Assembly (NCBI RefSeq): GCF_003048405.1
Contig: NZ_PIQS01000001.1
Span: 930,001 to 994,000, forward strand
Length of the DNA stretch: 64,000 nucleotides
Reading direction: 5' to 3'
Source: Campylobacter concisus
Lineage (GTDB): Bacteria; Campylobacterota; Campylobacteria; Campylobacterales; Campylobacteraceae
Shown: positions 1 to 10,695 of the stretch, piece after piece
Position numbering within the stretch: the stretch's first letter is position 1
Layout: the number at the start of each line of letters is the position of its first letter
Position numbers and translations under genes: made by a program
The notes under the pieces: model-generated
Seen by the model: only the letters and a program-made list of their open reading frames with translations
Databases searched by the model: none
Told to the model about the DNA's origin: nothing

Positions 1-233
1 TTGAAAATACATATCGCGGCGAGGTTGTTGGAAATTTTGATCTAAGCGCTGAGCAGCTAAAAGCTTTGGAAGAGAATTTCTCTAAGAAATTTAACTCTAA
101 GATTAAGCTTGATGGCTCAAAGAGCGATTACAACGGTGTAAAAGTTGAGTTAGATGATTTAGGTGTCGAGGTAAATTTCTCTATCGACAGACTAAAAAGT
201 CAAATGAGTGAATATATATTAAAAGCAATTTAA
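1..233 (+). CDS. atpH: ATP synthase F1 delta subunit, 3' end (partial)
   Basis: The reading frame is open from the left edge (first full codon at base 3) to a TAA at 231-233 and encodes about 76 C-terminal residues ending SEYILKAI. The [11 protein letters not shown] and [12 protein letters not shown] stretches fit the C-terminal part of the F1 delta/OSCP subunit, which joins the F1 head to the peripheral stalk. It sits 14 bases upstream of atpA in the standard delta-alpha-gamma-beta-epsilon order, which is the main support. The N-terminal part lies outside the window. Confidence 0.9.
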   Translation, partial: ENTYRGEVVGNFDLSAEQLKALEENFSKKFNSKIKLDGSKSDYNGVKVELDDLGVEVNFSIDRLKSQMSEYILKAI

Positions 234-247
234 AAAGGAGTGAAAGC

Positions 248-1765
248 GTGAGTGCAAAAATTAAAGCTGACGAAATTAGCACGATAATCAAAGAGCGTAT
301 TGAAAATTTTGATTTAAGTGTTGATGTGGAAGAGACCGGTAAAGTCATCTCAGTCGCTGATGGCGTTGCTAACGTTTATGGTTTGAAAAACGTTATGGCT
401 GGTGAGATGGTTGAATTTGAAAGCGGCGAAAAGGGTATGGCTCTTAACCTTGAAGAGAGCAGTGTTGGTATAGTTATCCTTGGAAAAACTAGTGGTATCA
501 CAGAAGGAAGCTCTGTAAAAAGACTAAAAAAACTTCTACGTGTGCCAGTTGGCGACGCATTGATCGGCCGTGTTGTAAATTCACTAGGTGAGCCAATCGA
601 CGCAAAAGGCCCAATTGAAGCTACCGAATCTCGCTTCGTCGAAGAAAAAGCAAAAGGTATTATGGCTAGAAAGAGCGTTCATGAGCCACTTCAAACAGGT
701 ATCAAAGCGATTGACGCACTTGTGCCAATTGGTAGAGGTCAAAGAGAGCTAATCATTGGCGACCGCCAAACTGGTAAAACAACAGTTGCTATCGATACTA
801 TCATAAACCAAAAAGGTCAAGATGTTATTTGTATCTATGTAGCTATCGGCCAAAAACAATCAACCGTTGCTCAAGTCGTTAAAAAACTTGAAGAATACGG
901 CGCTATGGACTATACGATAGTTGTAAATGCTGGTGCTAGTGACGCAGCCGCGCTTCAATACCTTGCTCCATATGCTGGCGTAACAATGGGTGAATATTTT
1001 AGAGATAACTCTCGCCACGCATTAATCATCTATGATGACTTGTCAAAACACGCGGTTGCTTATCGCGAGATGTCTTTGATCTTAAGAAGACCACCAGGCC
1101 GTGAAGCTTATCCAGGTGATGTTTTCTATCTTCACTCAAGACTTCTAGAAAGAGCAAGTAAGCTAAATGATGCACTAGGTGCGGGATCTTTAACGGCTCT
1201 ACCTATTATCGAGACTCAAGCGGGCGACGTTTCAGCTTATATCCCAACAAATGTTATTTCTATTACAGATGGTCAAATTTTCCTTGAGAGTGACCTATTT
1301 AACTCAGGTATCCGTCCAGCGATCAACGTTGGTCTTTCTGTATCTCGTGTTGGTGGTGCGGCTCAAATAAAAGCTATTAAACAAGTTTCTGGTACACTAA
1401 GACTAGACCTTGCTCAATACCGCGAACTACAAGCGTTTGCTCAATTTGCAAGCGACCTTGACGAGAGTTCGAGAAAACAACTAGAGCGTGGTCAAAAGAT
1501 GGTTGAAGTACTAAAACAACCTCCATATTCTCCACTTCCAGTTGAGAATCAAGTAATTATCATATTTGCTGGTGCTAAGGGTTATTTAGATGATGTTGCA
1601 ACTGCAAATGTAACAAAATTTGAGGCTGAGCTATATCCATATATTGAGGCAAAATACCCTGAAATTTTTGAGCAAATCAGAACTAAAAAGGTTCTTGATA
1701 AAGAAGTAGAAGAAATTTTACATAAAGCGTTGAAAGATTTTAAAGCGACTTTTGCTGCTAACTAG
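248..1765 (+). CDS. atpA: ATP synthase F1 alpha subunit
   Basis: A 505-residue alpha subunit, the usual family length. It forms the F1 hexamer with beta and holds the non-catalytic nucleotide sites. The Walker A motif GDRQTGKT lies near residues 171-178, and the alpha-type signature region with [10 protein letters not shown] lies near 370, including the arginine that reaches the catalytic site. The start is GTG at 248 behind AAAAAGGAG (232-240), at a suitable distance; no better ATG exists at the N-terminus. The gene is in the middle of the atp operon, 9 bases before atpG. Confidence 0.98.
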   Translation: MSAKIKADEISTIIKERIENFDLSVDVEETGKVISVADGVANVYGLKNVMAGEMVEFESGEKGMALNLEESSVGIVILGKTSGITEGSSVKRLKKLLRVPVGDALIGRVVNSLGEPIDAKGPIEATESRFVEEKAKGIMARKSVHEPLQTGIKAIDALVPIGRGQRELIIGDRQTGKTTVAIDTIINQKGQDVICIYVAIGQKQSTVAQVVKKLEEYGAMDYTIVVNAGASDAAALQYLAPYAGVTMGEYFRDNSRHALIIYDDLSKHAVAYREMSLILRRPPGREAYPGDVFYLHSRLLERASKLNDALGAGSLTALPIIETQAGDVSAYIPTNVISITDGQIFLESDLFNSGIRPAINVGLSVSRVGGAAQIKAIKQVSGTLRLDLAQYRELQAFAQFASDLDESSRKQLERGQKMVEVLKQPPYSPLPVENQVIIIFAGAKGYLDDVATANVTKFEAELYPYIEAKYPEIFEQIRTKKVLDKEVEEILHKALKDFKATFAAN

Positions 1766-1774
1766 GGCTAAGAT

Positions 1775-2662
1775 ATGTCAAATTTAAAAGATATAAAACG
1801 AAAGATTAAGAGCGTCCAGAATACTCAAAAGACGACACGTGCGATGAAGCTTGTTTCTACAGCAAAGCTTCGCAAAGCTGAAGAGGCTGCTCGCTACTCT
1901 AGAGTTTACGCTCTTAAGATCAATGAGGTTTTATCAGAGATAGCTTATAAGATCAATCAATATGCTTCAGTTATGACTGAGAGTAAATTTTTTAACACAA
2001 CAAAGAGTGTAGAAAAGGTTGATATTATATTTGTTACCGCTGATAAAGGGCTTTGCGGTGGCTTTAATGTCCAAACTATAAAGACAGTTAGGCGCATGAT
2101 TGATGAGCTAAAAGCAAAAAAGGTCAAAGTCAGACTAAGAGCTGTTGGTAAAAAAGGTATAGAATTTTTCAATTTCCAAGGCGTTGAACTACTTGAGACT
2201 TATGTCGGAGCTAGCTCTTCTCCTACATATGAAAAAGCTCAAAATATCATAAAAGACGCCATTGATGACTTTACAAATGGCATAACTGATAAAGTCGTGC
2301 TAATACACAATGGCTATAAAAATATGATTTCTCAAGAGATTAGGGTAAATGATATTGTGCCTATTGAGCCGTCTAAGATAGTTGCTGTTGAGACAAATTC
2401 TTTGATGGAATTTGAGCCAGAAGACAATTATACTAAGATCATGGATGAATTGCTCAATAAATATTTTGAGTATAGTATGTATTATGCTTTAGTTGACTCT
2501 TTGGCGGCTGAGCACAGTGCTAGAATGCAAGCTATGGATAATGCAACAAACAATGCTAAACAACGCGTTAAACAGTTAAATCTTGCTTACAATAAAGCAA
2601 GACAAGAGTCTATTACCACTGAGCTTATTGAGATCATCAGTGGTGTTGAATCAATGAAATAA
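1775..2662 (+). CDS. atpG: ATP synthase F1 gamma subunit
   Basis: A 295-residue gamma subunit, the rotating central shaft of F1. The N-terminal helix ([22 protein letters not shown], residues about 7-28) and the C-terminal helix with [11 protein letters not shown] followed by [10 protein letters not shown] are the two ends that form the coiled-coil axle, and both are diagnostic. [11 protein letters not shown] is the conserved C-terminal tail. It begins with ATG 9 bases after atpA and is followed by atpD after 11 bases with an AAAAGGAG site between. Confidence 0.97.
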   Translation: MSNLKDIKRKIKSVQNTQKTTRAMKLVSTAKLRKAEEAARYSRVYALKINEVLSEIAYKINQYASVMTESKFFNTTKSVEKVDIIFVTADKGLCGGFNVQTIKTVRRMIDELKAKKVKVRLRAVGKKGIEFFNFQGVELLETYVGASSSPTYEKAQNIIKDAIDDFTNGITDKVVLIHNGYKNMISQEIRVNDIVPIEPSKIVAVETNSLMEFEPEDNYTKIMDELLNKYFEYSMYYALVDSLAAEHSARMQAMDNATNNAKQRVKQLNLAYNKARQESITTELIEIISGVESMK

Positions 2663-2673
2663 AAGGAGTATGA

Positions 2674-4071
<1,398 letters not shown>

Positions 4072-4089
4072 ATTTAAAAAGGAAGCGTA

Positions 4090-4479
4090 ATGGATAAATT
4101 ACATTTAGAGATCGTAACTCCTCAAGGTCAGATATTTAATGATGACGTGAGCAGTGTAGTGCTTCCAGGTAGCGAGGGTGAGTTTGGTGTTTTACCAAAC
4201 CATGCCTCATTAATATCTCTTTTAAAAGCAGGTATTATAGATATAGAACATAAAAATAAAAAACATGATGTTGTTGCGATTAACTGGGGCTATGCAAAGA
4301 TTGACGAAGGTAAGGTAGTAATACTTGCTGACGGTGCGGTTTACGTCTCTGGTGATAGTGAAAGCGAGCTTGCAAATTCATTGGAAGCTGCTAGAAATTT
4401 GATAGAGAGTATGAGTAGTGACACAAATGTTTTTGCAGCAACTATATCTAAAATGGAAAATGTAGTGAGAACTAGATAA
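4090..4479 (+). CDS. atpC: ATP synthase F1 epsilon subunit
   Basis: A 129-residue epsilon subunit with the N-terminal beta sandwich (LEIVTPQGQIF..VVLPGSEGEFGVLPNHASLIS) that binds gamma and the c-ring, and a short C-terminal helical part. Epsilon couples rotation and restrains ATP hydrolysis. The start ATG follows AAAAAGGAAG. The TAA stop is immediately followed by the GTG start of tolQ with no gap, so atp and tol genes are probably co-transcribed and perhaps translationally coupled. Confidence 0.95.
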   Translation: MDKLHLEIVTPQGQIFNDDVSSVVLPGSEGEFGVLPNHASLISLLKAGIIDIEHKNKKHDVVAINWGYAKIDEGKVVILADGAVYVSGDSESELANSLEAARNLIESMSSDTNVFAATISKMENVVRTR

Positions 4480-5064
4480 GTGGGCGGTATAGATTTATTT
4501 TTAAATTACATTCAAAGAAGTAGTTTTATTACAATTATTGTTTTAACTTGGCTGTCAATATATTTTATAGTTAGTTTCACAATTCTTTTTTCAAGAATGG
4601 CTGGTATTGGAGCTTGGCAAAAACGTGAGCAAAATGCACTTGAAGCACTGCTTATGGGTGCTAAAAATATTCCAAATGATTCGTCTTTGAGAAAATGTGC
4701 AAATGGAAGAATCTCAAGAGAAAAGCTAAATGTATGTATAAGCATAGCCGAGAAAAATGCTACAAGTGGACTAACGTGGCTAAGTGTAATAGCATCTACT
4801 TCGCCTTTTATCGGTCTTTTTGGAACCGTTGTTTCTATTTTAGAGACATTTTCACAGCTTGGAAATGGTGGAGGTTCATCACTTGGTATTATTGCTCCAG
4901 CTATTTCAGAGGCACTTGTTGCAACTGGTTGCGGAATTTTTGTTGCCATCCCAGCATATACATTTAATTTACTCATAAAAAGAAAAGCTTATGAATTAAT
5001 GAGTGTTATTGAGCGTCAGGCTGATGTTATGATAGCACTTAAAAAAGATGATGAGATACTATAA
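4480..5064 (+). CDS. tolQ: TolQ/ExbB-family proton channel subunit
   Basis: A 194-residue MotA/TolQ/ExbB-type inner-membrane protein. Three membrane segments are visible at about 16-36, 99-121 and 145-167. The signature PFIGLFGTV (109-117) and the ISEALVATGCGIFVAIPA stretch (142-159) line the proton channel. With TolR it turns proton motive force into work on TolA. Start GTG abuts the atpC stop; the ribosome site is weak, suggesting coupling. The following tolR, tolA, tolB and pal genes favour a Tol rather than Exb role, although such genes are often labelled exbB in Campylobacter. Confidence 0.88.
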   Translation: MGGIDLFLNYIQRSSFITIIVLTWLSIYFIVSFTILFSRMAGIGAWQKREQNALEALLMGAKNIPNDSSLRKCANGRISREKLNVCISIAEKNATSGLTWLSVIASTSPFIGLFGTVVSILETFSQLGNGGGSSLGIIAPAISEALVATGCGIFVAIPAYTFNLLIKRKAYELMSVIERQADVMIALKKDDEIL

Positions 5065-5463
5065 ATGGCCGTTAAATTTACCGATGAGACACCAGAGCTA
5101 AATATAACTCCTCTTGTTGATATTATGCTTGTTTTACTAGCCATTTTAATGGTTACTATGCCAACCATAACATATCAAGAGGATATTACTCTTCCGGATG
5201 GTTCAAAGGCAAAAACTTCAACATCTAAGCAAAAAGACCTTATAGTATCCATAAATTCACAAGGACAAGTTAGAGTTGATCAGAGTACTATGAGCCTTGC
5301 TGAGTTTCCCGATAATATCGCATTAATGAGTACAAAATACGATAAAACCTCGCCTATCTATATAAAAGCTGATAAAAATTTAAAATACGATGATGTTATG
5401 TTTGTATTAAAGACTTTGAAAGGTGCTGGTTTTAATAAAGTAGCTTTAGAGACAAACGGTTAA
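5065..5463 (+). CDS. tolR: TolR/ExbD-family energy transducer subunit
   Basis: A 132-residue protein with a short cytoplasmic N-terminus, one membrane helix at about 17-35 and a periplasmic domain. The motif ELNITPLVDIMLVLL carries the conserved aspartate (D19) thought to take up the proton in ExbD/TolR/MotB proteins. It starts with ATG directly after the tolQ stop codon and ends one base before the tolA ATG. TolR pairs with TolQ to energise TolA. Confidence 0.9.
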   Translation: MAVKFTDETPELNITPLVDIMLVLLAILMVTMPTITYQEDITLPDGSKAKTSTSKQKDLIVSINSQGQVRVDQSTMSLAEFPDNIALMSTKYDKTSPIYIKADKNLKYDDVMFVLKTLKGAGFNKVALETNG

Positions 5464-5464
5464 G

Positions 5465-6397
5465 ATGTCAAATAAAGTTAAATTTCCAACGCTTAGTTCG
5501 TTTCTTGTAGCGTCTTGTATTTACGTTACTATTATACTTATTTTATTTATAAAGCTTACATTTTTTGTAGAACCTCCTAAAAAATATACCGATGATAAAG
5601 ATGCTATTATGGATGTGGTTATGGTTGATAGAGAAGTTGATCAAACCATTAAAGCTCCAAAACAAGCAGATGAAGTAGTTAAAGAGACAAAGCCTGAACC
5701 TAAAAAGGAATCTGAAGAAGATAAGCAAGAGACTACAAATAAGCCTGTTGTACCAGATGAACCATTGCCTACGCCAAGCTTACCAACTCCTCCAAAAGAG
5801 GAACCAAAACCAGAACCAAAGCCTGAAATCCCAAAACCAAGTGAAGAGTCTAAAGAAGATGTTAAACCAGAGCCAAAACCTGAGCCTAAGCCTACACCAA
5901 AGCCAGTTGAAAAGCCAAAACCCAAAGAGCCAAATATAAAAGATCTCTTTAGTGACATAGACCCTACAAAACTTAAAAAAGATGATGGTATAAAAAAGGT
6001 TGAAAATAAAGTGCAAAGCCGTAAAAAGAGCGAGGCTTCTAGCTCAAAGGCTGCAAAAGAGGCTAGTGATATTATAAAAAGCCTAAAGATAGATCAAAAT
6101 CCAACCGCTCCAAAATCACAATCTACCGGTACTTACGATCCACTAATGGGTGCGATAACAAAACAAATTCAAAGAAGATGGCAAAGCTATAAGGCTGATT
6201 CTGCAAATTTGGCTAAAGTTAAAGTTATGATAGATCAAAGTGGAAATTTTAGCTATGAAATTTTAGAGCTATCATACAATGAAGAATTTAATGCAAAAGT
6301 AAAAGAGTGTCTTGAAAAGCTTACGACGGAGAAATTTCCTTTCAATCCAGACAAGAGCACTACTTTTAATTTAAATTTAGAAGATAAAATAAACTAA
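5465..6397 (+). CDS. tolA: TolA/TonB-like periplasm-spanning protein
   Basis: A 310-residue protein with an N-terminal membrane anchor (about 11-34), a long charged Pro/Lys/Glu-rich segment (about 85-165, many PKPEPKP-type repeats) and a folded C-terminal domain. The C-terminal part contains GAITKQIQRRWQSY and VKVMIDQSGNFSYEILELS, which fit the TolA/TonB C-terminal fold. The gene lies between tolR and tolB, so TolA is the likely role. The repeat-rich middle looks more like TonB than the helical Ala/Lys-rich TolA of enterobacteria, so tonB remains an alternative name. Confidence 0.82.
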   Translation: MSNKVKFPTLSSFLVASCIYVTIILILFIKLTFFVEPPKKYTDDKDAIMDVVMVDREVDQTIKAPKQADEVVKETKPEPKKESEEDKQETTNKPVVPDEPLPTPSLPTPPKEEPKPEPKPEIPKPSEESKEDVKPEPKPEPKPTPKPVEKPKPKEPNIKDLFSDIDPTKLKKDDGIKKVENKVQSRKKSEASSSKAAKEASDIIKSLKIDQNPTAPKSQSTGTYDPLMGAITKQIQRRWQSYKADSANLAKVKVMIDQSGNFSYEILELSYNEEFNAKVKECLEKLTTEKFPFNPDKSTTFNLNLEDKIN

Positions 6398-6421
6398 AAT
6401 TTATAAAATTATGGAGTAGAG

Positions 6422-7678
6422 ATGAAGAAAATTTTTCTTTTTTTATGCGTTGCTTTAGGGCTTTATGCTGCTGATGCGACGATATCTGTTGTAAATCAAG
6501 GTATTGCCTTGCCAAAGATAGCTTTGCAAGATGCAACAACTGCTGTTAGCGATATGGCTTTTAAAGATAAATTCTTTAAAATCATGCTAGGAGATCTAAA
6601 GGTTAGTTCCGATTTTGAAGTAATCGAAGATCATGTGCCTTCTACCTATGAAGGAGATGCAACCACTAATACAATGAGTGATAAAGGCGTCGAGCTTATC
6701 TTTAGATATGCTCTTGAAGGCTCTATGGGCTCGCCTCTTACTTTAAGAGTAAAACTGATAAACGCTAAGACAGCAACTACAAGATATGAGAAGGTTTATA
6801 CAATGCCAGACGGTGCAAAGTATCCGTTTTTAGCGCATAAAAGTATAGTTGAGCTTACTAATGAACTAAATTTACCACCAGTTGGCTGGATGGAAAAATT
6901 TATTATTCTTTCAAAATATACTTCAGCTCGCCAAAGTTCTATCATAGTTGCTGATTATACACTTACATATCAAAAGACCATAGTAAGTGGTGGACTAAAT
7001 ATTTTCCCTAAATGGGCTGGAGCTGATCAAAGTAAATTTTACTATACATCTTATGTAAGCAATAAGCCAACTTTATTTAGATATGATCTAAATTCTGGTA
7101 CAAAAACAAAGATAATTGATAGTATTGGCATGCTTATAGCCTCAGATGTTAGTAAGGACGGAAGTAAAATTTTATTAACTATGGCGCCAAAAGATCAACC
7201 AGATATCTTTATCTATAATACAAATAGTAAAAATTTGACGCAGATTACTAATTATCCAGGTATAGATGTAAATGGAAATTTTGTAGATAATGATAGTAAG
7301 ATAGTTTTTGTATCAGATAGGCTTGGTTATCCTAATGTTTTTGCAACTCCTGCGATTTCTGGCGGAAGTGTTGAACAAATGGTATTTCATGGTAAAAATA
7401 ACAACTCTGTAAGTACATTTGAAAATTATGTTGTTTATTCAAGCAGGGAAGCAAGCGGTAGTTTTAATATATATCTAATTTCAACTCAAACGGATTTTAT
7501 ACGCCAGCTTACAGCAAATGGCAAAAATAATTATCCAAGATTCTCAAGCGATGGGCAAAGTGTCGTCTTTATAAAAGAGCTTGGCGGTCAAAGTTCACTA
7601 GGGGTTGTTAGGTTAAATGAAAACAGAAGTTTTCAGTTTCCTTTAAAAGTAGGAAAAATTCAATCTATAGATTGGTAA
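6422..7678 (+). CDS. tolB: Tol-Pal system protein TolB
   Basis: A 418-residue periplasmic protein with a signal peptide (MKKIFLFLCVALGLYAA), an N-terminal mixed domain, and from about residue 190 a beta-propeller built of repeated units such as DVSKDGSKILLTMAPKDQPDIFIYN and DNDSKIVFVSDRLGYPNVF. TolB binds Pal through the propeller and links it to TolA during cell division and outer-membrane constriction. It begins 24 bases after tolA and is followed by pal, which has its own promoter. Confidence 0.93.
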   Translation: MKKIFLFLCVALGLYAADATISVVNQGIALPKIALQDATTAVSDMAFKDKFFKIMLGDLKVSSDFEVIEDHVPSTYEGDATTNTMSDKGVELIFRYALEGSMGSPLTLRVKLINAKTATTRYEKVYTMPDGAKYPFLAHKSIVELTNELNLPPVGWMEKFIILSKYTSARQSSIIVADYTLTYQKTIVSGGLNIFPKWAGADQSKFYYTSYVSNKPTLFRYDLNSGTKTKIIDSIGMLIASDVSKDGSKILLTMAPKDQPDIFIYNTNSKNLTQITNYPGIDVNGNFVDNDSKIVFVSDRLGYPNVFATPAISGGSVEQMVFHGKNNNSVSTFENYVVYSSREASGSFNIYLISTQTDFIRQLTANGKNNYPRFSSDGQSVVFIKELGGQSSLGVVRLNENRSFQFPLKVGKIQSIDW

Positions 7679-7707
7679 TATTCTGATAAAATTTAAAATT
7701 TTTGTGA

Positions 7708-7713
7708 TATAAT
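7708..7713 (+). promoter_or_regulatory. -10 box upstream of pal
   Basis: A perfect TATAAT preceded by TGTGA lies 29 bases upstream of the pal ATG, in an AT-rich spacer with no convincing -35 box. This is the usual form of a housekeeping promoter in Campylobacter, so pal and cpoB can probably be transcribed independently of tolB. Confidence 0.6.
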
Positions 7714-7742
7714 TCGACCAAATTTCTAAAAAAGGATAAGGA

Positions 7743-8249
7743 ATGAAAAAAGTAGTTCTAGCAAGTGTTGCAGTTGCAACTTTATTGTTTAGCGGTTGTA
7801 GCTCAAAAAACCCTGAAGTTGATATGAATTCAAATTCAAATCAATCTGCAGACAATTCAGGTAGCATGAGCGATGCTGATAGATTAGCAGCTCTTATTGC
7901 TAATATCGAGAGTCAAGTTAAAAGTGTATACTTCGACTTTGATAAATTTAACATAAAAGCTGATCAGCAAGGTGTTGTTAGCTCAAATGCATCAGTATTC
8001 AACCAAGCTGACGCTCAAGCTCTTTCTATAAAAGTAGAAGGTAACTGCGATGAGTGGGGTACAGATGAGTATAACTATGCTCTTGGTTTAAAACGTGCTA
8101 AAAGTGCTAAAGATGCTCTTGTAAGAAATGGCGTTAGTGCTGATAGAATCGCTGTAGTTAGTTTTGGAGAAAGCAATCCAGTTTGTACAGACAAAACAAA
8201 AGCTTGCGATGCTCAAAATAGACGTGCAGATTTCAAAGTACTTCCATAA
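7743..8249 (+). CDS. pal: Peptidoglycan-associated lipoprotein Pal (Omp18-like)
   Basis: A 168-residue outer-membrane lipoprotein. The signal peptide ends in the lipobox LFSGC with the lipidated cysteine at residue 19. The C-terminal OmpA-like domain (about 60-168) has VYFDFDKFNI, GNCDEWGTDEYN and ALGLKRAKSAKDALV, the peptidoglycan-binding signature. Pal anchors the outer membrane to peptidoglycan and is pulled by TolA/TolB. The start ATG follows AAAAAAGGATAAGG, and a TATAAT box lies upstream. Confidence 0.96.
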   Translation: MKKVVLASVAVATLLFSGCSSKNPEVDMNSNSNQSADNSGSMSDADRLAALIANIESQVKSVYFDFDKFNIKADQQGVVSSNASVFNQADAQALSIKVEGNCDEWGTDEYNYALGLKRAKSAKDALVRNGVSADRIAVVSFGESNPVCTDKTKACDAQNRRADFKVLP

Positions 8250-8266
8250 TTTATAATTAAATAATA

Positions 8267-9109
8267 ATGAACAAAAAAATAATTGTAGTGGCTCTGATTG
8301 GAGCCACTATCTCCATTACCTCTGGCCAAGAGATTTCAGCTTTTGATGCAGGCAATATGGATAGTGCGAATCCATATGGTCTAACTGATAATGAAAAAGT
8401 TACCTTAAATAATAAGCGAAGCGTTCAAAATATTGAAGAGAATATGAATAATGTTTTAGAACAACTTCAAGGTTTGCAAAGCTTGATTGAGAGCATGAGT
8501 GCTAGAATGAATAAGCTTGAGCAAAGAATAAATGATATAGAGACGAAGGTAAATGGTGGCATAAGTGATTCTGGTGTAAGTTTGACATCATTGAAGGCTT
8601 ATGTTGATGAAACTAGAGATATACAAGACAAAAACTACAAAAATATTACTGCTGCCTTAAATAAATTAGGTGCAATAATGGATAAAAATGCTGCTCAACC
8701 AAAGCAAAATGCAAATCCAAAACAACAAAGTAAGCCAACTTCAAATTTTAGTGGAAAAAGCGATAAAGATATTTTGGCTGATGGCATTAAACTTCTAAAT
8801 TCTGGCAATAGCACAGAAGCAGCTGAATATTTTGAATATTTAAATAAAAAAGGCTATAAAACTGGTGCAACAAATTATTATTTAGGTGAAGTTGCTTACA
8901 GTCAAAAATCATACAGCACAGCTATACAATACTACAAAAAAAGCATACAGGACGAAGATAAGGCTGACTATACACCAAAACTTCTATATCACACAGCTAT
9001 AAGCTTTGATAAGATAGGTGATACGCAAAGTGCAAATAGATTTTATAAGGCTTTAAAAGTCGGTTATCCAGATAGCAAAGAAGCCAAAGCCTCTCCCAAT
9101 AGAAACTAA
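8267..9109 (+). CDS. cpoB: Cell division coordinator CpoB / YbgF-like TPR protein
   Basis: A 280-residue secreted protein with an N-terminal signal segment, a helical coiled-coil region at about 45-95 (NMNNVLEQLQGLQSLIESMSARM..), a Gln/Pro/Lys-rich linker near 145-165, and C-terminal tetratricopeptide-like repeats (LADGIKLLNSGNSTEAAEYFEYL, GATNYYLGEVAYSQKSYSTAIQYY). This matches the trimerising-helix plus TPR plan of YbgF/CpoB, which follows pal in many bacteria and coordinates Tol with septal peptidoglycan synthesis. Naming rests on architecture and position. Confidence 0.85.
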   Translation: MNKKIIVVALIGATISITSGQEISAFDAGNMDSANPYGLTDNEKVTLNNKRSVQNIEENMNNVLEQLQGLQSLIESMSARMNKLEQRINDIETKVNGGISDSGVSLTSLKAYVDETRDIQDKNYKNITAALNKLGAIMDKNAAQPKQNANPKQQSKPTSNFSGKSDKDILADGIKLLNSGNSTEAAEYFEYLNKKGYKTGATNYYLGEVAYSQKSYSTAIQYYKKSIQDEDKADYTPKLLYHTAISFDKIGDTQSANRFYKALKVGYPDSKEAKASPNRN

Positions 9110-9127
9110 ATTTTAATCTTTTTTAGA

Positions 9128-9133
9128 TATAAT
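9128..9133 (+). promoter_or_regulatory. -10 box upstream of slyD
   Basis: TATAAT preceded by TTTTTTAGA lies 38 bases before the slyD GTG, just downstream of the cpoB stop. It suggests a separate transcription unit for slyD-fabD-mtnN and the TtcA-like gene. Confidence 0.6.
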
Positions 9134-9171
9134 CCCACATTAATCAAAAAACTAAATCTAAGGAGATTATT

Positions 9172-9756
9172 GTGAGTAAAGATCAAGTTATAACTATGTT
9201 TTACGAACTAAAAGATGCTAACACTGGTGAAATTTTAGAGTCAAACATGCAAGAAGGTGGCCAAATTTCATTTATAACAGGGCATGGCCATATTATAGAA
9301 AAGCTTGAAGAAGAAGTAAGCAAATTAAAATCAGGCGAAAGAGCAACTATAAGTGTAAAGGCAGCAGAGGGTTGTGGTGAATATAATAATGAAGCCATTC
9401 AGTCGTTACCAAAAGAGCAATTTGCTGGTATAGATTTACATGAAGGAATGGAGCTTTTTGGTCAAAATGAGGATGGCTCAAGCGTTCGTGTTATTGTTAA
9501 AGAGATCAAAGATGACGAAGTAACAGTTGATTTTAATCACCCATATGCTGGTAAAGATTTGTTATTTAATGTTGAAGTTTTAGAAGTTAGAGATGCGACA
9601 GAAGATGAAAAAGCAACAGGCATGGTAGCTGGGGCTCATACTTGCGGTTGTGGTGGTCACGATCATGAGCATGAACATGAGTGCTGCGGAGGTCATGGAC
9701 ACGGTCATGAGGATGGCGGTTGCGGTTGCGGTGGACATGGACATCACCATCACTAA
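9172..9756 (+). CDS. slyD: SlyD-type FKBP peptidyl-prolyl isomerase with metal-binding tail
   Basis: A 194-residue cytoplasmic protein. Residues 1-70 and about 115-145 make a split FKBP domain (MFYELKDANTGEILESN, then DFNHPYAGKDLLFNVEVLEV), with the insert-in-flap chaperone domain between (about 70-115), the SlyD layout. The last 45 residues are extremely rich in His, Cys and Gly, for example CGCGGHDHEHEHECCGG and a terminal HHHH, a tail known in SlyD to bind nickel and zinc and to help hydrogenase or urease maturation. The start is GTG behind AAGGAG. Alternative label: FkpA/FKBP-type PPIase. Confidence 0.92.
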   Translation: MSKDQVITMFYELKDANTGEILESNMQEGGQISFITGHGHIIEKLEEEVSKLKSGERATISVKAAEGCGEYNNEAIQSLPKEQFAGIDLHEGMELFGQNEDGSSVRVIVKEIKDDEVTVDFNHPYAGKDLLFNVEVLEVRDATEDEKATGMVAGAHTCGCGGHDHEHEHECCGGHGHGHEDGGCGCGGHGHHHH

Positions 9757-9765
9757 GAAGCTAAA

Positions 9766-10695
9766 ATGAAAAAATTTGCTTTTGTTTTTGCGGGCCAAGG
9801 CTCGCAAAGTATTGGTATGGGAAAAGACTTTTACGAAAATTTTTCTACTGCTAAATTACTTTTAAATGATGCTTGTAATGATACTGGCATTGATTACAAA
9901 GAGCTTTTATTTACACAAAACGATAAGTTAGATAAAACAGAATTTACTCAGCCAGCTATCGTCTTAAACTCGCTAATGACTTATTTGGCTTTTTCAAATT
10001 TTATTAAAGAAAAACCAGAATTTAGTCTTGGGCACTCACTTGGAGAATTCACCGCTCTTGCAGTTAGTGGAGCATTTAATTTTATTGATGCGATTAGGCT
10101 TGTGAATTTACGTGGTAAATTTATGCAAGAAGCCTGCGTTGGCAAAGATGCTGGCATGATGGTAGTTCTTGGACTTAGTGATGAAGTGGTTGAAGAAATT
10201 TGTAAAAAAGCAAGAGAAGAAGGTTTACAAATTTATGCTGCAAACTACAACTGCGATGGACAAATCGTTGTCGCTGGCGTAAGAGCTGATCTTGCTAGCT
10301 ATGAAGCAAAATTTAAAGAAGCTGGCGCAAAAAGAGCAATGCTTTTAAATATGTCAGTAGCAAGCCATTGTCCGATACTTGAGCCAGCTAGTGTTAGACT
10401 AGCAAGCGAGCTTGAGAGTACTTTGGCTACCAATTTTTCTCCAGTTGTCTCAAATGTAAATGCTGAAATTTATACTGATAAAAGCGAAGCACTAGTCCTA
10501 CTAAAAGAGCAGCTAATAAAACCAGTTTGCTATAAACAGAGCATTAAAAACTATGAAAATAATGTTGATTGTTTTATCGAGCTTGGTGCTGCGACGTTAA
10601 AGGGCATCAATAAAAAAATTACTGAAAAGCCAACTTATAGTATTACTGATATGGCAAGTCTTGAAGAAGTTGTGAAAATTTTGGAGGAGAGATGA
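9766..10695 (+). CDS. fabD: Malonyl-CoA:ACP transacylase
   Basis: A 309-residue FabD that loads malonyl groups onto acyl carrier protein for fatty acid synthesis. The oxyanion loop GQGSQ is at 10-14, the nucleophile motif GHSLGEF has its serine at 91, and the VASHCPI stretch carries the catalytic histidine near 200. A conserved QPAIV motif is at about 62-66. The gene starts 9 bases after slyD and its stop overlaps the mtnN start by 4 bases, indicating one operon. Confidence 0.96.
   Translation: MKKFAFVFAGQGSQSIGMGKDFYENFSTAKLLLNDACNDTGIDYKELLFTQNDKLDKTEFTQPAIVLNSLMTYLAFSNFIKEKPEFSLGHSLGEFTALAVSGAFNFIDAIRLVNLRGKFMQEACVGKDAGMMVVLGLSDEVVEEICKKAREEGLQIYAANYNCDGQIVVAGVRADLASYEAKFKEAGAKRAMLLNMSVASHCPILEPASVRLASELESTLATNFSPVVSNVNAEIYTDKSEALVLLKEQLIKPVCYKQSIKNYENNVDCFIELGAATLKGINKKITEKPTYSITDMASLEEVVKILEER

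Noticed and set aside
5641..5958. Minus-strand Gly/Ser/Phe-rich frame opposite tolA
   Set aside because: It mirrors the Pro/Lys/Glu repeats of tolA; the low-complexity product is an artefact of the repeat.
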